Source: a virus
IMG/VR virus record: IMGVR_UViG_3300037041_001387
Location: 1 to 28,892 of that record
Length of the DNA: 28,892 nucleotides
Direction: 5' to 3' (one strand)
Shown here in pieces: positions 14,265 through 22,146 of the stretch. The translations under genes and the position numbers were made by a program. Position 1 is the stretch's first letter, and every line of letters starts with the position of its first letter. The notes under the pieces were generated by a model. It saw nothing but the letters and a program-made list of their open reading frames with translations. It ran no database searches and was not told the DNA's origin.

Positions 14265-14606
14265 TTACTCCTCCATTAAAACCCAAACCTCTTGAGGTTT
14301 TTCTCTTAAAAAATCCTTGACCTCCTCGATAATGTACTCAAGTCCCTCCGAGTATGGATTGTAATTTTTTACTTGTTTATGGACCGGAGTTTGGCGACCA
14401 AAGTCCCAAAGGACCTCCTCGGCGTACTCCTCAACCTTTACGTCCTCCAAGGCAAACTCGAGAGTCCTCCAATTATAATCCTTAAAAACTTGGATTGCAA
14501 AACAATTGCCGGTCTCCGGATTATACTCAACGTCAACGTCAATCTCGGGGACAACAACTCCCTCAACTTGGACGTCGTAAATCTTAAAACTAAATGAGGT
14601 TAACAT
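14265..14606 (-). CDS. Hypothetical acidic early protein (113 aa)
   Basis: The protein is acidic, with a beta-like N-terminal half (FSFKIYDVQVEGVVVPEIDVDVEY) and a helical acidic C-terminal half (EGLEYIIEEVKDFLREK). No motif is recognised. The ATG at 14606 follows the stop of the XRE-like gene by one base. Acidic small early proteins can be anti-host or DNA-mimic proteins, but nothing shows that here. A degenerate copy of the repeated element occurs in its coding sequence (14368-14384). Confidence 0.6.
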   Translation of the reverse strand: MLTSFSFKIYDVQVEGVVVPEIDVDVEYNPETGNCFAIQVFKDYNWRTLEFALEDVKVEEYAEEVLWDFGRQTPVHKQVKNYNPYSEGLEYIIEEVKDFLREKPQEVWVLMEE

Positions 14607-14607
14607 A

Positions 14608-14841
14608 TTAATTGGAGTCTTTAAAGATTAGCAAGGACTTGATATCGGTCTCGTAATAATTGGCAAGGCTGCAAATTATATCGTATCTCAAAAGTTGGAT
14701 ATCCTTTTTTAAGGCCCAATTGCGTATTGATTGCTCGGACAATCCGGTCAATTGTGCAATCCTTGTCCTTAATACTTTTTTTGTGAGGGCCTCGTAAATA
14801 TGAGGTTGCAACTCGGTCGGTTGTTTAAATTTGTTTGTCAT
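14608..14841 (-). CDS. XRE-like helix-turn-helix regulator (77 aa)
   Basis: Residues 25-45 (RTRIAQLTGLSEQSIRNWALK) form a helix-turn-helix of the Cro/C1 type, followed by KKDIQLLRYDIICSLANYYETDIKSLL, which fits the closing helices. ATG 14841 is chosen because the -7 box lies 21 bases upstream of it. The TTG at 14865 falls inside that box. It is the third gene of the early block and probably controls early or lytic genes. No second repressor or integrase is seen, so it need not be a lysogeny repressor. Confidence 0.75.
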   Translation of the reverse strand: MTNKFKQPTELQPHIYEALTKKVLRTRIAQLTGLSEQSIRNWALKKDIQLLRYDIICSLANYYETDIKSLLIFKDSN

Positions 14842-14862
14842 ATCGTTTTTATATTTATAATA

Positions 14863-14870
14863 CAAATATA
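14863..14870 (-). promoter_or_regulatory. Promoter -7 box before the XRE-like gene
   Basis: TATATTTG on the - strand matches TAnnTTTG fully and lies 21 bases before ATG 14841. The upstream -33 region overlaps the end of the 216-aa gene; a TTG is present about 24 bases upstream, slightly more than usual. Confidence 0.5.
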
Positions 14871-14876
14871 GTATTT

Positions 14877-15527
14877 TTATTTATAAAATTGAGCCAATAA
14901 ATAATCAACTTGAGCGATTTGTTGAGGGGTCATTGTTGACTTGTTTTGCTCGTCAAGAGACAAGAGAGGCCAACCTTGAGCAACCATAAAATTGTAGGCT
15001 CTGCAATGCAAGTCCGACTCAATCTCCTCCTTGGTCAACCCCTCCTCAAAATTTGCAAACTCGTCCCAAAGTCTTTGCTCAAGGATATCAAGGTCCTCAA
15101 ATTGTCCGGAGTAACAAGAGTTATTTATATCCAAGGCAAGGATTTTGTCCTCCTCGTTTATCTCAATCGAGTATCCGGTCAAATAAACATACGCCGAGGA
15201 CTCATAAATCTCATATCCAAATTGAGTATCAATCTCCTCCTTGGTCATAACTCGACGAGAGTCGACAAAGTCGGCAAAGGTTGGAGATTTTTTTGCAACC
15301 CTTATTTTTAAAAATTCGATAAGGCCCTCAATATTTTTAAACATTGTATTAAAAAAATTGTCTTTATCAATCCTCTCGGCGGCGGACAAATATCCGACCC
15401 CAATTTGAATACTCAACTCCTCGTTTGGGATTGAGATAAAATTTATCAACTCTTTATCGGTTGACGGTATCAATATTGCATTTGGATAAATCGCTTGGAC
15501 TTGGGTTAATACGTTGCTTGTTGTCAT
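14877..15527 (-). CDS. Hypothetical early protein (216 aa)
   Basis: This is the first long early gene. It is helical and acidic, with no catalytic pattern that I can name. Segments such as VDSRRVMTKEEIDTQFGYEIYESSAYVYLTGYSIEINEEDKILALDINNS alternate strands and loops, and the C-terminus (GWPLLSLDEQNKSTMTPQQIAQVDYLLAQFYK) is helical. It lies at the start of early transcription, where host-takeover or anti-defence genes are often found, but its function is not known. Confidence 0.65.
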   Translation of the reverse strand: MTTSNVLTQVQAIYPNAILIPSTDKELINFISIPNEELSIQIGVGYLSAAERIDKDNFFNTMFKNIEGLIEFLKIRVAKKSPTFADFVDSRRVMTKEEIDTQFGYEIYESSAYVYLTGYSIEINEEDKILALDINNSCYSGQFEDLDILEQRLWDEFANFEEGLTKEEIESDLHCRAYNFMVAQGWPLLSLDEQNKSTMTPQQIAQVDYLLAQFYK

Positions 15528-15529
15528 AA

Positions 15530-15754
15530 CTATTTTATTTGTTTAAGTTTATATTGTTTTGATAAAGTATTGATTTTGCGTTTTGCTGCAAAGAGAGTTT
15601 TAAACCCGTAACTCATACCGGCAAAGGCAACGACAAACGGATAAGTAAGGGACGGATAAAATCCAAAGGAGGCAAATCTCAACTCGGGGTCCAAATCCTC
15701 GTCGAGGCTCTCAAAAATTAGGGCCTTGTTGTTTTTCAAGTCTTTGATTGTCAT
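15530..15754 (-). CDS. First early gene, hypothetical small protein (74 aa)
   Basis: ATG 15754 is the most likely start because AT-rich sequence precedes it; an ATG at 15775 or TTG at 15793 would extend it by 7 or 13 residues. The middle has a short hydrophobic segment (FGFYPSLTYPFVVAFAGMSYGF) that could touch or cross a membrane, with a basic tail (KRKINTLSKQYKLKQIK). As the gene nearest the start of early transcription it may act first on the host. No family is recognised. Confidence 0.55.
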   Translation of the reverse strand: MTIKDLKNNKALIFESLDEDLDPELRFASFGFYPSLTYPFVVAFAGMSYGFKTLFAAKRKINTLSKQYKLKQIK

Positions 15755-15785
15755 ATTGTAATTTGTTTTATACATACTCAAACGA

Positions 15786-15831
15786 CTATACAATAATATA
15801 GTTGCAAAATATCATATAAATCTATACAATA
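15786..15831. repeat. Direct repeat TATTGTATAG upstream of the early genes
   Basis: The + strand has CTATACAATA at 15786-15795 and again at 15822-15831, 36 bases apart. Together with very AT-rich sequence they lie just before the first early gene. Two phased 10-mers suggest an operator pair or part of the early promoter. A 7-of-8 match to the -7 box (TATTATTG on the - strand) lies between them. Confidence 0.4.
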
Positions 15832-15843
15832 AGGATATAAACA

Positions 15844-15861
15844 ATTGAGCCTCAACTCAAT
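15844..15861. terminator. Small hairpin after the lysis genes, possible terminator
   Basis: ATTGAG pairs perfectly with CTCAAT across a 6-base loop. On the - strand it is followed by TGTTTATAT, a weak T-rich run, about 50 bases past the endolysin stop. It could end the late transcript. The remaining bases of 15755-15911 hold the repeats above and no gene. Confidence 0.35.
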
Positions 15862-15911
15862 AAAATTATCGGTCGAGGCCCTCTTGTATACGGCTATTTT
15901 TAAAATTGATC

Positions 15912-16565
15912 TTAAACCTTATAAGACCAAACTCCCCAAGAGGAGTATCGAGGATTGAGATACCAATCGTCGACAAAATATTTTTTATTTGACCAACCGG
16001 CTTGGGATTGGACCGGACAAAACTTGCCGTTGACAATTTTATGACTTTGCCCGTTTATCTCCGGAGATATAACAACGATATGACCGGACCGACTTGTAAT
16101 TTTCTGCTTGGCAACAATGACAACAACCTCTCCCTCGTTTGCTAATTTTTGGGCGTCCTCCAGGGTTTTAGGCTTGGACCAACCAAAGTCGTCCGAGTAA
16201 ATTGCAAACCAATCAAACAAACTATTGGCGTTAAGTTCAAAGACGGTAACTCCGTACTTGGCTTGGACGTCCATTGTATTAAGGTCCTTGATTGCGTCTT
16301 GTCCCCACCAAACTCGAGGCAAGTACGCTCCGGCCAAATTGGCAACGTCAAAGGCGTAAATATTGCAATACGTCGAGACAACCTTGCCGTCGACCTCTTT
16401 GCGTTTATATCTTGGAGAGGACTCAACGTTTAAAAAATCAAAGATTTTGATAATCGACTCGGGAGTCCCGTCGCCTTTTGGTAGGTTTGGCATATTTAAG
16501 GGATACGCCTTGGACCCGTCAATCAAGTTAATCTCTTTGTTGCTTGTTAAAATTGCTTTTTTCAT
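15912..16565 (-). CDS. Endolysin, CHAP/NlpC-like cysteine peptidase (217 aa)
   Basis: This enzyme likely cuts host peptidoglycan at the end of infection. Cys67 in STYCNIYAFDVANLAGA and His162 in RSGHIVVISPE match the Cys-His pair of CHAP/NlpC-P60-like peptidoglycan peptidases. The TYCN motif before a helix is typical of this group. No signal peptide is seen, so release would depend on the holin. The ATG at 16565 overlaps the spanin-candidate gene by 4 bases, and the gene ends the late region. Confidence 0.85.
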   Translation of the reverse strand: MKKAILTSNKEINLIDGSKAYPLNMPNLPKGDGTPESIIKIFDFLNVESSPRYKRKEVDGKVVSTYCNIYAFDVANLAGAYLPRVWWGQDAIKDLNTMDVQAKYGVTVFELNANSLFDWFAIYSDDFGWSKPKTLEDAQKLANEGEVVVIVAKQKITSRSGHIVVISPEINGQSHKIVNGKFCPVQSQAGWSNKKYFVDDWYLNPRYSSWGVWSYKV

Positions 16566-17152
16566 TTGCGTTTAAATTTAATTTTGAAACTCATACCAAA
16601 CGAGACAACCGGCGGACCTCCCAAGGGAGCAAATCCGGCGGACAATTGATAAAGATACTCCCGTTTGTCTTGGAGGGTTATTTGTGGCCCGAGATAAATT
16701 TGATTTTTAAAGTCGGACCCGAGAGTCCCTCCAATATAAAACTTGACTCGATTGGGTTGGACGATGTTTGTAACGGTAACCGGAAACTTTAAACGATATC
16801 CGGTCCGTTGTTTTATTATCTTGTTGTTTGTAACCTCTGCAAAGTTGTAAACGTCAACCGAGTCGTTGGAGAGAGTATCTTGATAGTAACGAGTTGAGAG
16901 ATAATCGACGGCAATACGTTTGCAATAATTGGAGTCCAAGTAAGGGATTTTGATTGTCTCGTTGGGGAGTTGAGTAAAAATATTTGTCGGAGTATAGATT
17001 GGATAAAAACGGTCGACCGTATCAAACTTGTATATCGTCTCGATTGTTGTTTGTTTTTCAATCTTGCCGTTGCCTCCGCAACTCTGCAAGTAAATAATAT
17101 AAATAAAAAGGACCGCAATCCCAATCAAAAAGATTTTGTTATCCTTAAACAT
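16562..17152 (-). CDS. Membrane-anchored or lipoprotein lysis protein, spanin candidate (196 aa)
   Basis: Residues 6-22 (KIFLIGIAVLFIYIIYL) are a signal-anchor or signal peptide, and LQSC at 22-25 is close to a lipobox, so Cys25 could be lipidated. The middle is polar with Thr/Tyr-rich strands, and the last 60 residues (VKFYIGGTLGSDFKNQIYLGPQITL...) look beta-rich. It lies between holin and endolysin and overlaps both by 4 to 8 bases, the usual place for a spanin that disrupts the outer membrane. No family name is assigned. Confidence 0.6.
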   Translation of the reverse strand: MFKDNKIFLIGIAVLFIYIIYLQSCGGNGKIEKQTTIETIYKFDTVDRFYPIYTPTNIFTQLPNETIKIPYLDSNYCKRIAVDYLSTRYYQDTLSNDSVDVYNFAEVTNNKIIKQRTGYRLKFPVTVTNIVQPNRVKFYIGGTLGSDFKNQIYLGPQITLQDKREYLYQLSAGFAPLGGPPVVSFGMSFKIKFKRK

Positions 17153-17621
17153 TGTCCGGATTAGATTTATCTCTATTCTCTTGGGCCTCTTTAATCTCCT
17201 CGTCCGACTTTTGGTTTTTCTTTGGGTTTAGCATTTTAAGTAAATCGCCAAACAACGAGGTCCCCGTTATCGCCTTGATATTTTCGTCCAATGATTTGAT
17301 CTCAATAAAGGCAACCAATCCGGCGACCAACTTAACGGCCGGAAAGTCCTTGAAAAACAACAACGTCAAAACGTGAGCAACGATGACCCCGAGACCGTAC
17401 GCAATAAACTTGGGGACCGTCTTAAACATTATTTTGCTCTCGATTTTTATACCTAATTTTTTGGCCTTTAAAATACCGGTTATAAAATCCGTCGCAACAA
17501 ATATCCCGACGGCAATTAACCAAGGACTCAACGGCATAAAAAAGGAGACCAAATAGGTTGTCATTAAACCTAAAAAATTGAGTCCGATAATTTTCGCAAA
17601 TATTAATTTTCTTAACGGCAT
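17145..17621 (-). CDS. Holin (158 aa)
   Basis: Three hydrophobic spans are visible: around IIGLNFLGLMTTYLVSFF, LSPWLIAVGIFVATDFITGIL, and FIAYGLGVIVAHVLTLLFF/VKLVAGLVAFIEI. The DFITGILKAKK and IEIKSLDENIKAI segments are characteristic of TcdE/phage holin-4-type proteins, and the C-terminus is highly charged (KKNQKSDEEIKEAQENRDK). ATG 17621 is preferred over TTG 17648. It is the first of the lysis genes and opens the membrane so the endolysin can act. Confidence 0.85.
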   Translation of the reverse strand: MPLRKLIFAKIIGLNFLGLMTTYLVSFFMPLSPWLIAVGIFVATDFITGILKAKKLGIKIESKIMFKTVPKFIAYGLGVIVAHVLTLLFFKDFPAVKLVAGLVAFIEIKSLDENIKAITGTSLFGDLLKMLNPKKNQKSDEEIKEAQENRDKSNPDNV

Positions 17622-17640
17622 TTTGTTTGTTGTTTTAAAT

Positions 17641-17952
17641 TTAATCAATAACCTCTACAATATAACCTAACTCGGTTGTATAATACTCCGCAACGTCCGC
17701 CAATACAACCTCAATGGATTGACTTTGGCCCTTTGTCAAAATAATATAAAGGTTGGCCGTTGGCACGTCTGTATAAATCAATTTTTTGGCCTCATACATT
17801 TTACTCGAGGCGTATGGATAAAGAGCAACCTCGCAACCAACTCCGTCGGCCTTTGCCAAAAACTCAATCCTTACATAAATCTCGGGGACCTCGATATCCG
17901 TCCCGTCTAATTTGATTTTATTGTCTCCGTTTTGTTTAATAAGTAAACCCAT
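17641..17952 (-). CDS. Hypothetical virion-associated protein (103 aa)
   Basis: The protein is beta-rich and small (LIKQNGDNKIKLDGTDIEVPEIYVRIEFLAKADGVGCEVALYPY). It lies between the fibre-like gene and the holin, where accessory virion or fibre-tip proteins are often found. No motif is recognised, and its role is unknown. Confidence 0.6.
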   Translation of the reverse strand: MGLLIKQNGDNKIKLDGTDIEVPEIYVRIEFLAKADGVGCEVALYPYASSKMYEAKKLIYTDVPTANLYIILTKGQSQSIEVVLADVAEYYTTELGYIVEVID

Positions 17953-17971
17953 TGTTGTATATTTTTAAAAT

Positions 17972-18985
17972 TTATATCCCTTGGATAGCAAACCAAGTAT
18001 TGATTGAGGCAATCCACTTGAACGCAAAACCGTCTCCGGCCTTTGTATTGCCAAAGTTAAAACTTTGTATTAAGGTTTGTCCGGCATTTGCAACGACGGT
18101 CAAATTTGTTACAACGGTCCCCGACCCAATTGTCCCTCCAAAAATTATATTAATCTCTTGGCCGTTTTTTATACCGGCCGTTGCCGGTAAAGTTATTGTC
18201 AAGGCTGCAAGGAGGGCCGAGTTAACGTGCAAAGTCCGGACGTTGCCGTTTATTGTTACCGTTGCTCCGGCGATATGAGTTTGGATTGCGTCAAAACTTG
18301 TCGAGCCGGACCCAATCAAGGAGTTATCTCCAAGGATTTGAAATTTGTCCGCCGTATTTGTCGAGTTGCGGACTCTTAAATCCTTAACCGACGAGAGATT
18401 TGACTCCGAAAATATATCCAAGGTCGCTCCGTTGAGTATATTGTTACCAACGCTCAATCGCTTCTCTTGACTTAATCTCAACCCCTCGGTTGCCGGAGTC
18501 AAGGCGGAGTCGTTTGTTACAAGTACACTAAAACGAGTCCCTTGTCCGGCGGTTTGTTGAGCAAAGGCAAAGGCTCCAACCCTTACTCCAGCTCCATTGA
18601 TTGCATTTTGTGCAAACCACGTCGTATTTGAGTTAATAACTCCGGCCGCTCGTTGATAGGTAAACGTTAACGGGGCGGGGTCAACGTTGCCCGTACTGCT
18701 AAAACAATGGACTCGGGTCAAGGGGTTATTGATACTCATACCGACCCGTTTGTTTGTATAGTCATAATTAAAGTCGTTGTCTTGAGAGACCGTCGACCCT
18801 TGTTGAAAAAATATGTTTTTATCCGCTCCGCCAAATACAAGAGTCGACCCAATGGTCAAACCGAGCAACGAGGCGAGGTCCAATTTATTGACCTTTGAGT
18901 CGATAAGATTAAAAAATTGTTGTTGATTTGGAAAGTCTCCCGTCTCAAACCATTGCTTCAATTGTAAGTCTGTAAATACCGGCAT
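17972..18985 (-). CDS. Putative tail fibre / appendage protein (337 aa)
   Basis: The N-terminus FTDLQLKQWFETGDFPNQQQFFNLIDSKVNKLD resembles the attachment start of fibre-like proteins in Bacteroidota phages. The remainder is low in charge, rich in Gly, Asn, Thr and Ser, with repeated short beta segments (GATLDIFSES, GATVTINGNVRTLHVNSALLAALTITLPATAGIKNGQEINIIFGGTIGSGT), as in fibre shafts. It likely takes part in host recognition. The late position, after the head genes, is unusual for a fibre gene but fits this circular order. Confidence 0.6.
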   Translation of the reverse strand: MPVFTDLQLKQWFETGDFPNQQQFFNLIDSKVNKLDLASLLGLTIGSTLVFGGADKNIFFQQGSTVSQDNDFNYDYTNKRVGMSINNPLTRVHCFSSTGNVDPAPLTFTYQRAAGVINSNTTWFAQNAINGAGVRVGAFAFAQQTAGQGTRFSVLVTNDSALTPATEGLRLSQEKRLSVGNNILNGATLDIFSESNLSSVKDLRVRNSTNTADKFQILGDNSLIGSGSTSFDAIQTHIAGATVTINGNVRTLHVNSALLAALTITLPATAGIKNGQEINIIFGGTIGSGTVVTNLTVVANAGQTLIQSFNFGNTKAGDGFAFKWIASINTWFAIQGI

Positions 18986-18994
18986 ATCAATATT

Positions 18995-19609
18995 TTAATT
19001 TAAAGGTCGTATCTTAAAAACTTGGTGAGTTGATTGTTTATAAACGTCGCAATCAATTGTATAATTTACGCCGTCAAAGGTCCAATTAACCTCGCAAAGA
19101 TAATTTTTAAATCTATTCTCCCAAATTTGGCTCTTTATCTTCATATCGGATATGAGGGCGGCCCGACTCTCGTCGGATACGGGGTCGCTTGTATCCTCTC
19201 TCATATCTCGGAGACCGTATTGAGTAACGTTGCGACCGGCCCAAAGTAAAAAACGGCGATAAGTTGAAAAAACCAAATAAGGTCTCAAATACTTATTTTG
19301 AAAGGTCCCCAACTCATTAAGAGACCAATCCAAGGGATTTGTATCCGGAGCCAACCCAACGTTGTTGACAATGGCCTTATAAACGGTTTTATTGTATACA
19401 ACAAATTGACCGATTAAATAGTTGGTTGAGATATCCCAAGCAACCAATCCGCCGTCAAAGTCTGCAATTAACTTGTCAATCATTTGGTCCCCAATCGTCG
19501 GCCTCAAATCGTACTCTTGGGCGTCCTCAATATGAGGGTTGATAATACGGTCCTCAATATTTAAAGTAAATTGAGAGAGGTCCTTGATATTTTGTTTTGT
19601 TATTAACAT
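18995..19609 (-). CDS. Putative head-tail connector with CBM-like insert (204 aa)
   Basis: The N- and C-terminal helices (ITKQNIKDLSQFTLNIEDRIINPHIEDAQEYDLRPTIGDQMIDKLI and WENRFKNYLCE) look like a connector or head-closure protein (DUF6712-like, from memory). Between them, residues 58-95 match a small Trp/Tyr carbohydrate-binding-like pattern: W58, Y64-xx-G67, Y72, Y77, and P88-W95. Such inserts occur in phage virion proteins and may bind glycans. The gene begins after the portal stop (TAATATG junction). Confidence 0.55.
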   Translation of the reverse strand: MLITKQNIKDLSQFTLNIEDRIINPHIEDAQEYDLRPTIGDQMIDKLIADFDGGLVAWDISTNYLIGQFVVYNKTVYKAIVNNVGLAPDTNPLDWSLNELGTFQNKYLRPYLVFSTYRRFLLWAGRNVTQYGLRDMREDTSDPVSDESRAALISDMKIKSQIWENRFKNYLCEVNWTFDGVNYTIDCDVYKQSTHQVFKIRPLN

Positions 19610-19610
19610 A

Positions 19611-20984
19611 TTAAACGGCCGGTTGAGTTGTTGTTGGTTTTGGTTGTCCCGTTACTAACAAAAACGAGTCCTCCTCGGAGAGTCCAAAGAGTTTGACAAC
19701 GACTTGGATTTTTTGATCTTGGCTCAATAAAGGGTCGGATAAAATCCCAACCAAGGATTGAGTCCCTCCGACTCCTAATTTTTCTGCAAGAGTAACCTCG
19801 GAGGATTGACCCTCGCTCGAGGCCGGAGGATATCCTCCCAAGGCCCGTATCTCGTCCGTTGATAACTTGGAGATAACCTCGCTCGGGATATAATCAATAA
19901 GACTCAACGATTGGATTGTCCAATCCGGCGTCGGATAAATTAAAGTAAAGGCTCCCGAGATTTGTATTTGGTCGGGGAGTATTGAATTATTTAATATTTT
20001 GATTGCGTTTGCAATTGCTTGTTGATTGCCAAGGATTGCGGCGTCTGTTAATCCAACCAAAGACGGAGGACAACCAAACAACCGGCAAACTTTACGAGCA
20101 ACTCGGTCCGTTGCCTTATCAACCCCGTCCAATTGCTCGGCCAAAGGATAAGAATAAATTGAAGGGAGGCCCTCCTTTGTTGACGCCTCCAAATGTAACA
20201 TAGTCGCCGCCTCGTCTCCCGTAAATGATAACAAGTTTGAGCGAAAATTGTCCAACTCTGTATTGCCTCGCTCGTCTTTATTCTTATCGTCCAACTCTCC
20301 AACCGTTGAGATAACAACCGTCGGCCTAAAACCTTTGACAATATTGCGAAACTCTAAATTTGTAAGGGACCCGTCCGAGATAATATCCTTTTGACCGGAC
20401 CAAGCCTCGGGGATTGGATAAAACTCATTAAAAGGAGACCGCTCCCAAGAGTAAAAAATTTCTCCAAGTTGATAACCGTACTCCTCAACCTCCCAATTAA
20501 TCCGTCCGAGTCTCTCCTCCGGAGTAAATCGCTCCTTATCAAAACTTGGATAAATAATATCGTCGGCCGCCTTATATCCTTTTTTGCCAAAATTTTTATT
20601 ATAAATAAAACCTCCGGTTGAGGTCCGGCGTATTTTTTCAAAGTCAAGATAATAAACCGCTCCGACCTCTCCGTCGTTGCGATAAATAATATTGAGTGCA
20701 AATCCTTTAAAAATTGCTTGACTATACGCAATCTCGGCGAGTAAATCGTCCGCCGTTTGATAAGGGTTGACCCTTATATCGGAGACGCCTTTTTTAAAAC
20801 CGTCGCCTTGTATAAAGATTTTAATTTTTTTGACGCAATTGGTCGCCGTACCCGAGGAGGCAATATTGGAGAGGAGGTCGTTTGGGAGTGAGTTTTTCTC
20901 TCCATACGATATAACTCCGGTCGATTGATTGACAACGCTCTCGGGGAGTAAGTTTAAAATAAATTTGACAACTTTACTCCTCAT
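19611..20984 (-). CDS. Portal protein (457 aa)
   Basis: This is the dodecameric gate at the capsid vertex through which DNA is packaged. Features are the helical start (MRSKVVKFILNLLPESVV), a central beta core (FKGFALNIIYRNDGEVGAVYYLDFEKIRR), the motif RNIVKGFRPTVVISTVGE, and the long stem helix region (ATDRVARKVCRLFGCPPSLVGLTDAAILGNQQAIANAIKILNN), as in HK97/SPP1-type portals. ATG 20984 is chosen; a TTG at 21020 is in frame but lies in the upstream gene. The C-terminus is polar and Pro/Thr-rich. Confidence 0.88.
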   Translation of the reverse strand: MRSKVVKFILNLLPESVVNQSTGVISYGEKNSLPNDLLSNIASSGTATNCVKKIKIFIQGDGFKKGVSDIRVNPYQTADDLLAEIAYSQAIFKGFALNIIYRNDGEVGAVYYLDFEKIRRTSTGGFIYNKNFGKKGYKAADDIIYPSFDKERFTPEERLGRINWEVEEYGYQLGEIFYSWERSPFNEFYPIPEAWSGQKDIISDGSLTNLEFRNIVKGFRPTVVISTVGELDDKNKDERGNTELDNFRSNLLSFTGDEAATMLHLEASTKEGLPSIYSYPLAEQLDGVDKATDRVARKVCRLFGCPPSLVGLTDAAILGNQQAIANAIKILNNSILPDQIQISGAFTLIYPTPDWTIQSLSLIDYIPSEVISKLSTDEIRALGGYPPASSEGQSSEVTLAEKLGVGGTQSLVGILSDPLLSQDQKIQVVVKLFGLSEEDSFLLVTGQPKPTTTQPAV

Positions 20985-21240
20985 TTGATTGGGTATTTGA
21001 GTCCTCGTTTGAGGTCTCAATATGTTTATTTTTTTTATTCTTTTTTATCTGCTTGTCCTCCAGGGCGGACTCGGTCGAGGTCTCAACCTTGGCTCCAATC
21101 TCCTCAATGATTGAGTTATATTGGCCCGTTAATAACAACCTCTTGGCTATCTCGGGAGTAATATTTTCGTTGGTTAATCGTCCAACGCCTTTAATGTTAA
21201 TAATTTGGTCGCCGTTTATTTTATATCTCGTTTTGCTCAT
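20974..21240 (-). CDS. Hypothetical small head-region protein (88 aa)
   Basis: The protein starts with a short folded part (YKINGDQIINIKGVGRLTNENITPEIAKRLLLTGQ) that resembles small head-completion or decoration modules, and ends in a charged disordered tail (EDKQIKKNKKNKHIETSNEDSNTQSNEE). It overlaps both neighbours and lies directly before the portal gene. It might be a head accessory factor. Confidence 0.6.
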   Translation of the reverse strand: MSKTRYKINGDQIINIKGVGRLTNENITPEIAKRLLLTGQYNSIIEEIGAKVETSTESALEDKQIKKNKKNKHIETSNEDSNTQSNEE

Positions 21241-21460
21241 ACTCCTTTAAATATTTTATCAATTTAATGTATGCAAACTCTCGGTCCTTTGTGCAAGTCC
21301 GGCAAAGTTTGGCCGTCCCGTAAATCGTTCCCCTATACGCCGCCTCAAATTGATCTATTAATTGGATACGATTGCGGACTTTATTAAAAGGGACGGAGGT
21401 CAACTCCTTTATCAACTCCAAGTCAAGGACCGGACCGATTGATTGAGTAACCTCCGCCAC
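21221..21460 (-). CDS. Hypothetical small protein, GTG start (79 aa)
   Basis: This short helical protein starts at GTG 21460, with AAAGG just before it. Two cysteines sit as CRTC. The helical segments LIKELTSVPFNKVRNRIQLIDQFEAAY and IKLIKYLKEYEQ suggest a small adaptor or connector. It overlaps the next gene by 20 bases. No family is recognised. Confidence 0.5.
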   Translation of the reverse strand: MAEVTQSIGPVLDLELIKELTSVPFNKVRNRIQLIDQFEAAYRGTIYGTAKLCRTCTKDREFAYIKLIKYLKEYEQNEI

Positions 21461-21469
21461 CTTTAAAAA

Positions 21470-22066
21470 TTATGGGGCAACGTTTGGATAAGTTATTGCG
21501 TCAAGTCCAATGATATTGTTGGCCAACGTATCCGCCGGTTTGTATCTCATTGGTAAGTTTGGGACGTTACCGGATAATGTAACTCTATAAACCGTATCGT
21601 CGTTGATAAGGACTCCCGTACCGTTACCCGTTCCGGCCGTTGCCTTTAATCCAAAATTGTCGTATCCTAAAACGTTTGAGTTGCTTATCCCAAATACTTC
21701 AATACTTCCGGCGTTGGTCTCAATCAGTGCAAACATATCCTCAACGTTGACCAACTCGTTAACGGCTTTACGCTCCAAGTCTGTCTCAAAGTAAAGGGCC
21801 AAGATTGCGGCTTGGTTAAACAAGTTTACGGTCTCTCCGGCGGTCAACTCATACGTCCCTTGATGTTTTTCTTTTTTACCGATAAACGCCTTGAGCGATT
21901 TGCCGGTTGTCAAAGTAAAGGCCGTAATTTCTCCGTCAACTCCAAAAGTAACCGAAAAAATATCGGAGATTTGTCCAATCCAAATCCTTTTATTTGCTCC
22001 GCCTAATTTTTTAAGGGCTTCGCAAGTTGGGTCCAACCCAATGGTTAAAAAACTACAAGTAGGCAT
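21470..22066 (-). CDS. Putative tail tube (major tail) protein (198 aa)
   Basis: The sequence is beta-rich and compact. It starts MPTCSFLTIGLDPTCEALKKLGGANKRIWIGQISDIFSVTFG, similar in shape to small tail-tube proteins seen in Bacteroidota phages, and includes ITAFTLTTGKSLKAFIGKKEKHQ, a strand-turn pattern common to tube subunits. It lies between the capsid terminator and the portal region. A decoration or head protein is an alternative, since the tail block is elsewhere. Confidence 0.5.
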   Translation of the reverse strand: MPTCSFLTIGLDPTCEALKKLGGANKRIWIGQISDIFSVTFGVDGEITAFTLTTGKSLKAFIGKKEKHQGTYELTAGETVNLFNQAAILALYFETDLERKAVNELVNVEDMFALIETNAGSIEVFGISNSNVLGYDNFGLKATAGTGNGTGVLINDDTVYRVTLSGNVPNLPMRYKPADTLANNIIGLDAITYPNVAP

Positions 22067-22101
22067 TTATTTAATTTTATTTGATTTAACAATTTTATTT
22101 T

Positions 22102-22138
22102 AAAAAACAACCCCGTCGTCTCCGGCGAGGTTGTTTTT
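22102..22138. terminator. Strong intrinsic terminator after the capsid gene
   Basis: AAAAACAACC pairs with GGTTGTTTTT, and the inner CGTCG/CGGCG region extends the stem with one mismatch and one wobble around a TCTC loop. Both strands end in a T run (TTTTTT on the - strand). It starts 9 bases past the capsid stop and could end the highly expressed capsid message. A TAAAATTG -7-like box (22090-22097, - strand) follows, 23 bases before ATG 22066. Confidence 0.85.
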
Positions 22139-22146
22139 ATTTATTT

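Noticed and set aside
14946-15311. 121-codon + strand open frame opposite the 216-aa early gene
   Set aside because: A shadow frame with no start context; the - strand frame is longer and fits the operon.
20984-21020. TTG at 21020 as portal start
   Set aside because: An ATG at 20984 inside the usual AATGAGGAGTAA overlap is a better start; the upstream part lies in another gene.
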